Part shown: positions 33,776 to 43,439 of the stretch, in pieces
Numbering within the stretch: position 1 is the first letter of the stretch
Layout: every line of letters starts with the position of its first letter
Source: Tepidibacter sp.
GTDB lineage: Bacteria > Bacillota > Clostridia > Peptostreptococcales > Peptostreptococcaceae
Assembly (NCBI RefSeq): GCF_025210165.1
Contig: NZ_JAOASI010000075.1
Coordinates: 1-51,675 of the forward strand
DNA length: 51,675 nucleotides
Direction of reading: 5' to 3'
Position numbers and translations under genes: made by a program
Notes under the pieces: model-generated
What the model saw: the letters and a program-made list of their open reading frames with translations, nothing else
What the model was told of the DNA's origin: nothing
The model's database searches: none

Positions 33776-33848
33776 TGTTCTTTTCCTCCTTATGATTATA
33801 TCTGGACTACTAGAGTGATTTTAATATTTAGATATATATTTGTAAATA

Positions 33849-33960
33849 AAAAAAGTCTTCCTTTTGAAAATTTAAAATGTAGACTTTTTTTGAAACTCAT
33901 AACGTAAATTATACTTATCCACAATTCAAATAAGAATATACTTTCCTACTCATTATAAAA
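33849..33960 (+). repeat. Dispersed repeat R2, copy c
   Basis: It runs from AAAAAAAGTCTTCC to ACTCATTATAAAA, with the core CTTTTTTTGAAACTCATAACG and a distal hairpin (AAATTATACTT near 33906 with AGAATATACTTT near 33933). It lies between the small membrane protein gene and the sigma-54 activator. Confidence 0.82.
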
Positions 33961-34009
33961 AAGGGTATATTTATCTAAAAATTAATTTTTAGATAAATAT
34001 ACCCTTTTT
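33958..34009. terminator. 52-bp palindromic terminator of the rhodanese operon
   Basis: A perfect palindrome: arms of AAAAAGGGTATATTTATCTA, AAAATT and the complement. It ends in T5 on either strand and adjoins the stop of the membrane protein gene. Confidence 0.85.
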
Positions 34010-34010
34010 C

Positions 34011-34421
34011 TTATTTATTAATAATAATTTTCACTACTTGAATCATAATTGATGTTTCTAATAATATTAATATGTATGCATATGTATTTAGCTCTTTTAT
34101 ATAAGGATTATAAAATGCAGCAATTAAAGTAATACTATATACAACAAATATAATTGTATTTGTTTTACAATTAGAACTAAATCTACTTTTAGATATTAGT
34201 ACTACGCCTATAAGCAAAGCCACTACTATAATAGAATGTACCATTATGGCATCTTGAGTATATACTTTAGCTAAATACTCCATTTTCTTAAAATATAGGT
34301 GTTTCATAACACCAGCTTTATATTTTGATAAATACTCTAAAATAAATAATGCTATAAATCCTATCAATTCAACCACATACAATATAATATCAAAAGTTTT
34401 ATTTTTCAAAAGCTTTTTCAC
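34011..34421 (-). CDS. Small four-helix membrane protein
   Basis: A 136-residue integral membrane protein of unknown function. Four hydrophobic segments are seen: FDIILYVVELIGFIALFILE (about 9-28), HSIIVVALLIGVVLI (about 60-76), IIFVVYSITLIAAFY (about 90-106) and YILILLETSIMIQVVKIII (about 115-134). The start is GTG directly after the TAG stop of the rhodanese gene, with no spacing, so translation is coupled. The link suggests that it works with the triple-rhodanese lipoprotein at the membrane. I do not recognise a family. Confidence 0.7.
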   Translation of the reverse strand: MKKLLKNKTFDIILYVVELIGFIALFILEYLSKYKAGVMKHLYFKKMEYLAKVYTQDAIMVHSIIVVALLIGVVLISKSRFSSNCKTNTIIFVVYSITLIAAFYNPYIKELNTYAYILILLETSIMIQVVKIIINK

Positions 34422-35807
34422 CTACTTTTTAGGTTCTCCTGTTTCTATTGGATTAGTAGGATCATTACTCCATCCAATCCATCCATCACTAAATATAGAT
34501 ATATCACCAAGTCCAATAACATCAGCATAAGTATATATTTCAGCTACTCTCCATCCACTACCACACATGAATGATAAGTGTTTAGTTGTATCTATTCCTT
34601 GTTCTTTCCAAAGAGCAACGAATTCATCTGCATTTCTCATAGTCTTGTCTATATTTCTATAATAGTCTAAAGCATAAGAATCTGTTTTTCCTGCATATCC
34701 AAATACAGATCCAGGTATTCTACCCATTTTTTTGTGATATGAATATCCACTTGATTTACCTATATGCTCATCCCAAGTACGATTGTCTAGTAATGTAAAT
34801 TTATCAGGAGTTTTTAATCCCGCTCTAGTTTCTTCCATTGTATCTATAACATCTGGATTTGCTGGTATAGCTCCACCAAAATCTTCAACTGGTGTAGCTT
34901 TGTTACTTGTAGTTTCTAATTCATAGCCTGCCATAGTCCAAGCCATTGTTCCACCATTTAAAACTCTTACATCATTAACGCCTATATATCTAAGTACTGT
35001 AGCTACTCTATAAGCACCTAAAGGCTCTTCTCCTGTAACTATTACAGTATCATCTTTTGTAAATCCATATTTAAGAGCAACTTTTTTAAGAGTTTCATCA
35101 TCAGCTAGCATCCACATCATTGGCTCTTCAGTTGTTGGAGGCTCAATTTCATCTGTGTTTATATGGAATGAAGTAGGAATATGCCCCTTAGCATAAGACG
35201 TCTTTTCTTCTCCCCAGCTTCCTTCTACAATCTTTATATTTTTAGCATTTTCGAAAGTTTCTGGTTTCTTTCCATCAATGACATCTTTTACAACCACTGC
35301 TGGTACAACTAATTTATAGTTTTCGTATTTTTCCATTGGTAATTTTTCATCATCTGCCCATTTGTTAGCATCATATAAGTATAATTTGTTAAATCCTTTT
35401 CCTTTTAAATAATCAGCAACTTCTTTAGAATCTTTTCCATTTGCATCATATAAAACTATATTTTTATCTTCTGTTATTCCCTTTGTTTCAAGTGCTTCAT
35501 TTAAAATATCTTCTTTTGTATCATTTTCAACCTTTAACCAGTTAGCAGAGAAATCTACAGCTCCTTTAATTCTTCCACCTCTACTAATTCCATCTAATTT
35601 CCATCCATTGAATGCATCATTTAAGCGTGTATCTACAACTATCCAAGAATCATCTTTAAGTGCATCTTGAACCATTTGAGTTTCAGCAACATTATATTCT
35701 CCTTGAGAATCGTTGTTTGTATTCTGTTCATTATCTTTATTAGAACATCCTACTAGAGTAAATATTAGCATGACTAAAGATAGTGTAATTATAAGTGCTT
35801 TTCTCAT
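34422..35807 (-). CDS. Triple-rhodanese lipoprotein
   Basis: A 461-residue exported lipoprotein. The start at 35807 has GGAG 11 bases before it; the in-frame ATG at 35840 is rejected. The signal peptide ends in LVGC with C21 the likely lipidated residue. Three rhodanese folds follow (about 38-150, 160-300, 310-455). Only the third keeps the catalytic loop with cysteine, FMCGSGWRVAE; the first has LYDANGKDS and the second VTGEEPLGAY. The third also has an unusual long insertion. The protein would move sulfur from thiosulfate or a similar donor outside the membrane. It is coupled to a small membrane protein gene and diverges from blaI. Confidence 0.88.
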   Translation of the reverse strand: MRKALIITLSLVMLIFTLVGCSNKDNEQNTNNDSQGEYNVAETQMVQDALKDDSWIVVDTRLNDAFNGWKLDGISRGGRIKGAVDFSANWLKVENDTKEDILNEALETKGITEDKNIVLYDANGKDSKEVADYLKGKGFNKLYLYDANKWADDEKLPMEKYENYKLVVPAVVVKDVIDGKKPETFENAKNIKIVEGSWGEEKTSYAKGHIPTSFHINTDEIEPPTTEEPMMWMLADDETLKKVALKYGFTKDDTVIVTGEEPLGAYRVATVLRYIGVNDVRVLNGGTMAWTMAGYELETTSNKATPVEDFGGAIPANPDVIDTMEETRAGLKTPDKFTLLDNRTWDEHIGKSSGYSYHKKMGRIPGSVFGYAGKTDSYALDYYRNIDKTMRNADEFVALWKEQGIDTTKHLSFMCGSGWRVAEIYTYADVIGLGDISIFSDGWIGWSNDPTNPIETGEPKK

Positions 35808-35933
35808 ATTAATTCCAACTCCTTTTATTGTTTTTGGCAACAGTATATCATTATATGTCGGTTACTGTAAATCATTATAGACTTTTTCTATACTCAGAGA
35901 TTTTATATAATTTTTTTAAATTTTGATTTTTTG

Positions 35934-35962
35934 TTGACAAATAAAGATTACAAGTGTAATAT
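35934..35962 (+). promoter_or_regulatory. Sigma-A promoter of the blaI operon
   Basis: TTGACA (35934-35939) and TAATAT (35957-35962), 17 bases apart. The -10 lies inside the first BlaI-type operator. Confidence 0.85.
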
Positions 35963-35985
35963 TAAATATAGATTACACTTGTAAT
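35947..35985 (+). promoter_or_regulatory. Twin BlaI/MecI-type operators
   Basis: Two 14-base dyads, ATTACAAGTGTAAT (35947-35960) and ATTACACTTGTAAT (35972-35985), 25 bases apart centre to centre. Both carry the TACA/TGTA ends known for BlaI/MecI sites. They cover the -10 and the start region of blaI, so the regulator most likely represses itself. Confidence 0.88.
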
Positions 35986-36008
35986 AATAAGAAAAGGAGT
36001 TTTATTAT

Positions 36009-36386
36009 ATGAATAAAAAAATACCTAAAATATCTGATAGTGAATATAAAATCATGAAGCTTATTTGGAAACAGAATCCTATAAAATCACAGGATATAGT
36101 AGAACAAATAGATGTACGCAATGGCTGGAGTGAAAAAACTATCAAAACTATGATTAATAGACTTCTAAAAAAAGAAGCAATTGATTTTAAAAAAGATGGC
36201 AAAGCTTATCTTTACTATCCATTGATAAAAGAAAATGATTATAAAAAAATGGAAAATGATTCATTTTTAAAAAGAGTTTACAACGGTTCTCTCAATGCTA
36301 TGTTTGCTCACTTTATAAAAGATATGAAGTTATCTTCACAAGAAATAGATGAATTAAAGAATTTATTAGATGAGGAAAATAAATGA
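36009..36386 (+). CDS. blaI: BlaI/MecI/CopY-family repressor
   Basis: A 125-residue winged-helix repressor. The N-terminal HTH reads ISDSEYKIMKLIWKQNPIKSQDIVEQI and continues GWSEKTIKTMINRLLKKEAI; the C-terminal helices (about 75-123) form the dimer. The family is inactivated by cleavage when the partner BlaR1-type protease senses its ligand. It overlaps the BlaR1-like gene by 4 bases (ATGA) and is preceded by twin operators and a sigma-A promoter. No beta-lactamase gene follows, so the ligand may be another cell-wall signal. Confidence 0.94.
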   Translation: MNKKIPKISDSEYKIMKLIWKQNPIKSQDIVEQIDVRNGWSEKTIKTMINRLLKKEAIDFKKDGKAYLYYPLIKENDYKKMENDSFLKRVYNGSLNAMFAHFIKDMKLSSQEIDELKNLLDEENK

Positions 36387-38170
36387 TGATAAATTTTAGT
36401 AAGCTTTTACTTATAATGTCATTGAAAACCAGTATTTTGATATTGATAATATTTACAATTAAATTTCTATTCAATAATTTTTTTACTGCAAAAACACATT
36501 ATATGATATGGTTTTTACTTTTTATATCACTTACTGTTCCCTATACTGCTCAAAGTAATATAAGTATATATAATATTCCAAAATACTTTAATCAAAATAA
36601 ATATATTTCAAAAATGCAACTTAGCGAAGATAATTTTTCAAATGATATAAACAACTATAATAACACTATAAGATATCCTTACTCAAACAATAATAAATCT
36701 ATGTCTAAAGAAAAAGACAGTACTTCAACAATTTCGAAAAAAAATCAAAATGCATTTAATATATTTGAATCACTTAAAAATATTTTTGCATACATATGGT
36801 TACTAGGATTCCTTTTATTAAGCTTAATTGTTTTTATAAAAACAATTCATTTTAACAAATTAATAAATATAGAAGAAGATATCTTAGATACACAAAAACT
36901 ATCTATTCTCAATAAGTGCAAAGAAGTATTGGGAATAAATCAACATTTAAGATTAATAAAAACAACAAAATTTTCTACACCTAGTTTAGTTGGTATTTTT
37001 TCTCCTAAAATTCTTTTACCAGAACAAATTTTATACAATTTTGATAATGAACAATTAGAATTAATACTACTCCATGAATTATCCCATTTAAAAAGAAAAG
37101 ACATATTAACGAATTGGATTATATTAACTTATCAATTAATCTATTGGTTCAACCCAATTATATGGATAGGTTTTTATAAAATGAAAAACGATATGGAAGT
37201 CGCTTGTGATGCATACGTATTAAATAATTTAAAAAAAGAAAAACATATTTCTTATGGAAAAGTTATTATAGATCTATTAGATTATCTTTCTAAACCTAGC
37301 TTTATTCCCGTATCTACGAATATATTAGAAAATAAATATGAACTTAAAAGGAGAATTATTATGATAAAAAAATTCAAAAAAACCTCTTATAAATTATCAT
37401 TTATAAGCTTTTTATTAATAGTCTTAGTTGGATGCAGTTCCATTAGTGAACCAGAAAATAACACTAATACTACTCCTAACGAAATTTCAAAACAAAACCC
37501 TAGCAACATCATTGAAGAAAATAATGAATATCCTTTAGGTCTACCTGATGCAAGTAAAATATTGAATAATAAAAATTGGATTATAGGTAAAGATTATGAA
37601 TTCATATGGAAAACATTAGGGACACCTTATGTAAATACTTATTATGTTGATACAAAAGGTCTTACCTCAAATGAAATATTAAACAATTTATATAATGAAA
37701 CCATATACCCTATAAAAAGCGATGAAGAGAGTAGTGCTTTATATGTATTTATGGAAAACGAAAAAATTGTAAATATGAAAATTGATGAATTTTCAGGGAT
37801 ACCAAGTAACAATTGGAAGGATTCTGATTATAAAGTAAACTTCTATACATCAGGTGATATTGATAAAAAAGATTTGACTGACTTAGAGAAAAATTCTAAC
37901 TTTGTAGAATTTAAGAAGGAGTTCTTAAATAAATCTTTATCTGATTTTAAGAACAAATTCAATCTTACACATGGTAGTAACGAAGCTTTTAATAAAGAAG
38001 GAGATCTAAAATTAACTGTTTACCCTATTATAGGTAAAGATAAACCTTCACCTTTTGTAGGAATATATATTTTATCAGAAAATAATATAATAAAAGATAT
38101 AAAAATAGATAAATCGGATTTACAGTTAGAGAGATTAGATGAACATTTTTCATTAACAAATAAAAAGTAA
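36383..38170 (+). CDS. BlaR1-like M56 metalloprotease with a non-canonical sensor domain
   Basis: A 595-residue membrane protein. Three N-terminal membrane segments (about 8-30, 38-55, 130-152) frame a soluble M56 peptidase with HELSH (H231, E232, H235) and downstream E272 in DMEVACDAYV. A fourth hydrophobic segment (338-351) ends in LVGCS, like a lipobox. The outer domain (about 370-595) is only 225 residues long and lacks the serine-active penicillin-binding motifs of BlaR1; it resembles no domain I know. The protease would cleave BlaI. The sensor could bind an envelope peptide or sugar. Start overlaps the blaI stop. Confidence 0.88.
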   Translation: MMINFSKLLLIMSLKTSILILIIFTIKFLFNNFFTAKTHYMIWFLLFISLTVPYTAQSNISIYNIPKYFNQNKYISKMQLSEDNFSNDINNYNNTIRYPYSNNNKSMSKEKDSTSTISKKNQNAFNIFESLKNIFAYIWLLGFLLLSLIVFIKTIHFNKLINIEEDILDTQKLSILNKCKEVLGINQHLRLIKTTKFSTPSLVGIFSPKILLPEQILYNFDNEQLELILLHELSHLKRKDILTNWIILTYQLIYWFNPIIWIGFYKMKNDMEVACDAYVLNNLKKEKHISYGKVIIDLLDYLSKPSFIPVSTNILENKYELKRRIIMIKKFKKTSYKLSFISFLLIVLVGCSSISEPENNTNTTPNEISKQNPSNIIEENNEYPLGLPDASKILNNKNWIIGKDYEFIWKTLGTPYVNTYYVDTKGLTSNEILNNLYNETIYPIKSDEESSALYVFMENEKIVNMKIDEFSGIPSNNWKDSDYKVNFYTSGDIDKKDLTDLEKNSNFVEFKKEFLNKSLSDFKNKFNLTHGSNEAFNKEGDLKLTVYPIIGKDKPSPFVGIYILSENNIIKDIKIDKSDLQLERLDEHFSLTNKK

Positions 38171-38210
38171 GAAAAAAACCTGAAAACTAGGTTTTTTCTT
38201 ACTTTTTATT
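38160..38210 (+). terminator. Terminator of the blaI-blaR operon
   Basis: AAAAAGTAAGAAAAAAACCT pairs with AGGTTTTTTCTTACTTTTT around GAAAACT, with a T-rich tail. Confidence 0.85.
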
Positions 38211-38392
38211 TTTTCCATTTTTAAACCTCTTATATAAATATCTTTCTGAATATATTAGTTTTTTATAAAATACTTTTTTATATAGTTTCGGTTTTATTGT
38301 AATAATTTTCATCTTATTGAAAATAAATGTAGAAAATAAATTGAGAATTGTTTATAATTAACTATGAAAATATGAAATAGGGAGGAACTGAC

Positions 38393-39349
38393 GTGAAAAA
38401 AAATGTTAAATCTATTGTTACAATTCTTTTAGTTTGTAGTTTTGTTTTTAGTGGAATTTGGTATGTAACTGCTAAAGATAAAACTAAAGGAGAATTTACT
38501 CAAGTATTTGCTTTTGGAGATAGTTTTTCAGACAATGGAGAAGCTAAAAAAATTTCCACAGAAATTGTACATTCAAAAGATTGCCCTGATGGAGCATATA
38601 TTAAGCCTTCAGATGAATTATATTGGAATGATAGATACTCAAATGGACCTACAGCTGTTGAAGTATTAGCAAAAAAATTAGATTTAAATTTAACTAATTA
38701 TGCTACAGGTGGAGCTACTACAGGAAAAGAAAATTATTCTAATTGGATGGATCATTTAGGATATACAGGAGTATTGGGTCAAATTGAAAAGTTTGAAAAA
38801 AGCTTAAATGGGGCAAAAGCTGACCCTGATGCTCTATATTTTATTTTTGCTTCTGGTAATGATTACTTTTTATTTATGGATTATTCACACCCAGGTAAAA
38901 TTGAAGATGTAGCTGATAAAGCTGTTGAAAATATAAATACTGCTGTTGAAAAATTATCCAAGCTTGGAGCTAAGAATTTTTTTGTAGTAAATAGTAGTGA
39001 TTTATCACTTGTTCCTTATGAAATTGCTAATAATAGAACAGACTCATCTAAAGCTTTTATGGAGCGTGTTAATAAAAATCTTCCTGAATCTATGAACAAT
39101 CTTCAGAACGATTTAAATGTTTCAATCATGCTATTTGATATAACTAAGGTTAGTGATAATATAATTAAAAATCCTCAAAAATATGGATTAGTTGAATTAA
39201 GTAAAGAGTGTCAAAGTACTTATCCAAAAGTTAAACCAGCTCATGAAAATCCAGATCAATATTTCTTCTGGGATGAATGGCATCCTGGTCGTGTTGCTCA
39301 TAAAATATTCGGAGAAGAAATGTATAATGAGTTGAAAAACTTTAAATAA
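38393..39349 (+). CDS. Secreted GDSL/SGNH esterase or lipase
   Basis: A 318-residue protein with a GTG start and GGGAGG 7 bases before it. Residues 1-27 form a signal peptide. The SGNH blocks are present: block I VFAFGDSFSDNG with nucleophile S44, block II ATGGATTG, block III FASGNDYF and block V DEWHPGRVAH with the catalytic Asp and His. The long block I and the ending match the phospholipase/lipase and thermolabile hemolysin-type GDSL branch. Substrate is not assignable from sequence. It lies 220 bases after the blaR terminator, is monocistronic and may act on host or plant esters outside the cell. Confidence 0.9.
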   Translation: MKKNVKSIVTILLVCSFVFSGIWYVTAKDKTKGEFTQVFAFGDSFSDNGEAKKISTEIVHSKDCPDGAYIKPSDELYWNDRYSNGPTAVEVLAKKLDLNLTNYATGGATTGKENYSNWMDHLGYTGVLGQIEKFEKSLNGAKADPDALYFIFASGNDYFLFMDYSHPGKIEDVADKAVENINTAVEKLSKLGAKNFFVVNSSDLSLVPYEIANNRTDSSKAFMERVNKNLPESMNNLQNDLNVSIMLFDITKVSDNIIKNPQKYGLVELSKECQSTYPKVKPAHENPDQYFFWDEWHPGRVAHKIFGEEMYNELKNFK

Positions 39350-39449
39350 AATTTTCCAACAAATCTCAAGACTCTTTTGATTAATATCTTAAATCAATGT
39401 TAATACAAATTGATTTAAGATATTACACCCTATTAAGGAGGCTCTAATT

Positions 39450-41516
39450 ATGAATTCATGGTTTAAAAGTATTCGATCTCAATTTCTAACTATTACTATA
39501 ATCATTATTTTACTTTCTCTAGCAACAGTAGGAATTGTGGTTAGTTATGAGGTCGATGCTCAAGCTAGAAAAGATTACTTCACTAATTCTAATGAACAGA
39601 TGAGATTAGTAGAAAATTCTATCAAAATTTTTTATGATCAAATAGACAAAGATATAACTATGTTAGCAAAAAATCCGTTAACAATTCAAGCAGTTGATAA
39701 TACAATTACTAACTATATGGATGTTACTGAAAAGACTAAAATGACTCCATCTCAAAACGGACCTATTGAGCGAAATATTTATCAATTATTTGACCAATAT
39801 GCAAATACTCATTCTGGTACATTGTATGTATATTTGGCAACTGAAGATGGTGGTTTTCTTAATTGGCCTGAAGCTGATATAGGCGGAAATTACGATCCTA
39901 CTTCTAGAGGTTGGTATCAAAAAGGCTTAAGTGGAAATGGTTCTATTATGAGAACAGCTCCATACAAAGCTACTAGTGGTAAAATGATTATAAGTAATGT
40001 ATCTTCATTCACTGATGCTAGCGGAAATATCTTAGGTACAATAGGAATAGATGTTGAGCAATCAGTTATTAGTGATATGTTAAATAAAATGAAGATGGGT
40101 AAAACTGGTTTTTATATCCTTTTACATAATACAGGAATAATCATGGCTGATGGAAATAATCCTGATAATAACTTCAAGAATATAAAAGAAGTAGGTATTC
40201 CAGGATTAGAAAAAACATTAGTAGAAGATTTAAAATCATTTTCTGCTGATATTAATGGAGAAAAATACATAGTAAATCCAATTAAAATTGATGGTACTGA
40301 CTGGATTTTAGCATCTTTTATGTCACAAAAAGAATTAACAAAGGGATCTAAAAAAATATCTTTAATAGTTCTTATTACTTCAACATTTATTCTACTTTTA
40401 ACAATTTTGTTGATTAATAAAAACACAATGTTAATTACTACGCCTATAATACAATCTGCACAGTATTTAAAAACTCTTTCAAATGGTGATTTTTCTCAAT
40501 CACTTGATTCTAAATTATTATCAAGAAAAGATGAAATAGGTACCATTACTAATGCTATTAATACTATGAAAATTTCATTAGTTGGTTTAGTTAATAATAT
40601 TAGAAATGAATCTGAAGCTATCGAATCAAAGGTAGATAATGTAGTAAATAGTGTGGATATATTAAATAATGACTTACAGGAAATATCTGCAACTACAGAA
40701 GAATTAGCTGCAAGCATGGAACAAACTGCTGTATCTTCTAATCAAATGTCTATGACTTCTAAAGATATAGAAGCAGCTGTTAACTCTATTGCCCAAAGAT
40801 CTCAAGAAGGTTCTATTTCATCTAATGAAATTAGTATAAGAGCAAATGCTACTAAGGAAAAGGTTACTATAGCTCAGAAAAAAGCTTCTGATGTAATTAT
40901 TAATACAAAAGATCAACTAGAACAAGCAATTGAAGATTCAGAAATAGTTAATCAGATTAATATCTTATCTGAGTCTATTATGAGTATAGCTGAAAAAACT
41001 AATTTGCTTGCTTTAAATGCTGCTATAGAAGCAGCAAGAGCTGGAGAAGCAGGAAGAGGATTCTCTGTTGTTGCTGATGAAATAAGAAAACTTGCAGAAC
41101 AATCAAAAGATACTGTACTTGAGATACAAGATGTAACATCAAAAGTTGTCTCTTCAGTAAATAATCTTTCTAGTAGTTCTAATAGTTTATTAACTTTTGT
41201 ATCTACAGATGTAAATAACGATTATAAAACGCTGTTAGATGTATCAGAAAAATATAACGAAGATGCTAAATTTGTAGACGACCTTGTAACAGAATTCAGC
41301 TCTACATCTGAGGAATTACTAGCTTCTATTCAAAATGTTCTAGTAACTATTGAAGGTGTAACTCAAGCAGCTTCTAATGGAGCAATAGGCACTACAAATA
41401 TAGTAAATAGAGTTTCTAAAATAAATGATAAATCTACTCAAGTAATGCAGCAAGTTTTAGAATCAAAAGAAAGTACTCATATACTAGAAGAAAATATAAA
41501 AAAATTCAAAGTATAA
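39450..41516 (+). CDS. Methyl-accepting chemotaxis protein with a dCache sensor
   Basis: A 688-residue transmembrane chemoreceptor. A first membrane helix (about 12-33) and a second (about 300-320) enclose a double-Cache ligand domain; its membrane-proximal signature is [12 protein letters not shown] with the following [16 protein letters not shown]. Then come HAMP (about 320-375) and a long coiled-coil signalling domain whose hairpin tip is [20 protein letters not shown]. Methylation helices and the C terminus lack a CheR pentapeptide tether. dCache domains of this type often bind amino acids. AAGGAGG lies 9 bases before the ATG. No other chemotaxis gene is in the window. Confidence 0.94.
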   Translation: MNSWFKSIRSQFLTITIIIILLSLATVGIVVSYEVDAQARKDYFTNSNEQMRLVENSIKIFYDQIDKDITMLAKNPLTIQAVDNTITNYMDVTEKTKMTPSQNGPIERNIYQLFDQYANTHSGTLYVYLATEDGGFLNWPEADIGGNYDPTSRGWYQKGLSGNGSIMRTAPYKATSGKMIISNVSSFTDASGNILGTIGIDVEQSVISDMLNKMKMGKTGFYILLHNTGIIMADGNNPDNNFKNIKEVGIPGLEKTLVEDLKSFSADINGEKYIVNPIKIDGTDWILASFMSQKELTKGSKKISLIVLITSTFILLLTILLINKNTMLITTPIIQSAQYLKTLSNGDFSQSLDSKLLSRKDEIGTITNAINTMKISLVGLVNNIRNESEAIESKVDNVVNSVDILNNDLQEISATTEELAASMEQTAVSSNQMSMTSKDIEAAVNSIAQRSQEGSISSNEISIRANATKEKVTIAQKKASDVIINTKDQLEQAIEDSEIVNQINILSESIMSIAEKTNLLALNAAIEAARAGEAGRGFSVVADEIRKLAEQSKDTVLEIQDVTSKVVSSVNNLSSSSNSLLTFVSTDVNNDYKTLLDVSEKYNEDAKFVDDLVTEFSSTSEELLASIQNVLVTIEGVTQAASNGAIGTTNIVNRVSKINDKSTQVMQQVLESKESTHILEENIKKFKV

Positions 41517-41580
41517 AAAAGATTAAATAGACCCAAACTAACATCTAATATTTGTAAGTTTGGGTCTATTTAATCTTATG
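41515..41580. terminator. Bidirectional terminator between the MCP and yjdM
   Basis: AGATTAAATAGACCCAAACT pairs with AGTTTGGGTCTATTTAATCT around a loop near 41541-41556, flanked by A and T runs. Confidence 0.85.
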
Positions 41581-41920
41581 CTTTTTTAACAACTGAAGAC
41601 TTTAATTTCATAGCTCCAAAACCATCAATCTTACACTCTATATCATGTTCTCCATCAGATGGATCATGTACTAAGCGTATATTTTTTACTTTTGTACCTA
41701 TTTTTATACTTGATGAACTTCCCTTTACTTTGAGGTCTCTGATTACTGTTACAGAATCACCATCATTTAAAACATTTCCATTTACATCTTTAATAACATT
41801 TACTTCTTCAGCTTCTGATTCTAAAGTCCATTCATGAGCACATTCTGGACAAACAAGAAGACTTCCATCTTCATAAGTATATTCTGAATTACATTTTGGA
41901 CAGTTTGGTAAATTAATCAT
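41576..41920 (-). CDS. yjdM: Zinc-ribbon YjdM/PhnA-family protein
   Basis: A 114-residue protein. The N-terminal zinc ribbon has CPKCN and CPECAHEW cysteine pairs, followed by the compact beta domain [28 protein letters not shown] and the ending [14 protein letters not shown], which define YjdM (formerly PhnA of the phosphonate locus). The function is not settled; no phosphonate gene is nearby. The start at 41920 follows GGAGG by 10 bases; a frame start at 41944 overlaps that site. Length matches E. coli YjdM (about 111). Confidence 0.93.
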   Translation of the reverse strand: MINLPNCPKCNSEYTYEDGSLLVCPECAHEWTLESEAEEVNVIKDVNGNVLNDGDSVTVIRDLKVKGSSSSIKIGTKVKNIRLVHDPSDGEHDIECKIDGFGAMKLKSSVVKKA

Positions 41921-42107
41921 AATTTTATTTCCTCCGTTCGTCATTGTTACCTATAATAACTATCTTTAACTTATCGGACTATATACTATCATAGTTTTCT
42001 AATATTGACAAACTTAATACTTATTAAGAAACCTCAGATAAAAATTTGACATTCTGTAAACTATTCAATATAATTTTTTGGTAAAATATAGGCGAGGGGT
42101 GAGTGAA

Positions 42108-42659
42108 GTGGAAAAATTTCAGATTAAAAGTTTAATTCTAGGATTGTTACTTGGTATAATAGGAACTTCAGCAGTTTTAGGAGTTTCAGCAAGTTCAGAG
42201 CCTTCTACTGTTTCTTCACTAGAAAAAGTAGAATCAGCAAATTTTATTAACTCTAAAGTTTATTTTTATGGAGAAGAGGTATCTTTAAAAAATCCATTAG
42301 TTGCAATTAAGAAAGATAATAGTTCTAAAACACAGTTATATATGCCTATGAAAGAACTTTTAGAGTATATGTAATTTAATGTAGAATGTAATAATGATAA
42401 TAATTCTATTAATTTGACTATGAATGGATATAATGGTTATGATAATTATAATAATAAAACAACTTCATCTGACATTGCTCAAAATGAAGCAGATATAAAA
42501 GCTTTAGATATAATACAAAAGACAGGAAATTGGCAATATATTGAACAATATCTTCCTCACATGTCCACTGATGCTGTAAAGGAAGTTGTTAAAATATACA
42601 ACTCAAAGCATATTGATTCTTCTGAACATAAAAAAGCATCTGATTACATAAAAAAATAA
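42108..42659 (+). pseudogene. Secreted stalk-domain (copper amine oxidase N-like) protein broken by an in-frame stop
   Basis: The frame opens at GTG 42108 after GAGGGGTGAG. It codes an N-terminal hydrophobic segment (LILGLLLGIIGTSAVLG) and a stalk-type domain (INSKVYFYGEEVSL... QLYMPMKELLEYM). A TAA at 42372-42374 interrupts it. Directly after, the same frame continues FNVECNNDNNSINLTMNGY, the normal continuation of the domain, then SSDIAQNEADIKALDIIQKT to the end at 42659. One base change or a small rearrangement would restore the frame. It may be a recent pseudogene, a sequencing error, or two separate products; I favour the first. Confidence 0.75.
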
Positions 42660-42687
42660 ACTTATTATAATTAAAGCATCACTTTAA

Positions 42688-42719
42688 GAAAAAGGCTATT
42701 TTACTAATAGCCTTTTTCT
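42688..42719 (+). terminator. Terminator after the stalk-domain gene
   Basis: AAAAAGGCTATT pairs with AATAGCCTTTTT around TTACT. Confidence 0.88.
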
Positions 42720-42806
42720 ATTTATGGCAAAAATCATAATACATATTAAAGCTACTATTTTTAAAAAATATACCCATAATTTATATCTAAAATAATTTTA
42801 ATACCC

Positions 42807-43340
42807 TTAAAGTGTTATTATTTCTTCTGGTATTTTCATTACCCATGAGAATAATTCAACATCAAGACTTCCCTTAAAATCTTTTTCTACTGGCTTAATC
42901 ATACAAACTCTACTTTCAAATCCATTATTTCCAACTTCTTTATCTGATTTTAAAATTATCGCAGATGATGAAGATGTATTACATACTGGTATTACATCCA
43001 AATATTCTTTTGAATAAAAATTAAGCTGTATATCATCCTCAGTTTCATATTCAACTATTGCTAAATCCATTCCTTTTGGACAAATTTTCTCTAAAATATC
43101 TATATATTGTTCTTTCATCTTCTTAATCTGTTCTTTTGAAAAATCTTGTATGAACGCATCTTCAAATTTGTCATTTACTTCTTCCCAAATATCATAATGC
43201 TTTATTCTATCAATATAAAAAATACGATTTTTCTTTTCAATAAAATCATAAAAATAAAATTTGTCATCTTTTTCTATTTTATTTATAAAAATTTCTTTTT
43301 TAGGCAAAATCATATTTTGCTTTAAATTTTCTAAAAGCAT
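42807..43340 (-). CDS. Hypothetical protein
   Basis: A 177-residue soluble protein with no recognised domain. It is Glu/Lys/Asp-rich with a FYFYDFIEKKNRIFYIDRI stretch, a helical segment (KEQIKKMKEQYIDIL, about 68-82) and a hydrophobic Ser-run SSSSAIIL in the second half. No signal peptide or membrane segment. AAAGGAG lies 7 bases before the ATG. It stands alone between the stalk-domain gene and the abg operon, with no clear functional context. Confidence 0.75.
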   Translation of the reverse strand: MLLENLKQNMILPKKEIFINKIEKDDKFYFYDFIEKKNRIFYIDRIKHYDIWEEVNDKFEDAFIQDFSKEQIKKMKEQYIDILEKICPKGMDLAIVEYETEDDIQLNFYSKEYLDVIPVCNTSSSSAIILKSDKEVGNNGFESRVCMIKPVEKDFKGSLDVELFSWVMKIPEEIITL

Positions 43341-43371
43341 ATTTTATCTCCTTTATCAAATTTAATTGATA

Positions 43372-43416
43372 GATAAAAAAACTAACTTTTTAAATGAAAT
43401 TTAATAGTTAGTTTTT
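43372..43416 (-). terminator. Terminator of the abg operon
   Basis: On the minus strand AAAAACTAACT pairs with AGTTAGTTTTT around an A/T-rich loop, ending in a T-run. Confidence 0.82.
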
Positions 43417-43439
43417 CATATAGATTTATTATGATATTT

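Noticed and set aside
36009-38170. Classical beta-lactam resistance operon
   Set aside because: BlaI and an M56 protease are present, but there is no penicillin-binding sensor domain and no beta-lactamase gene.
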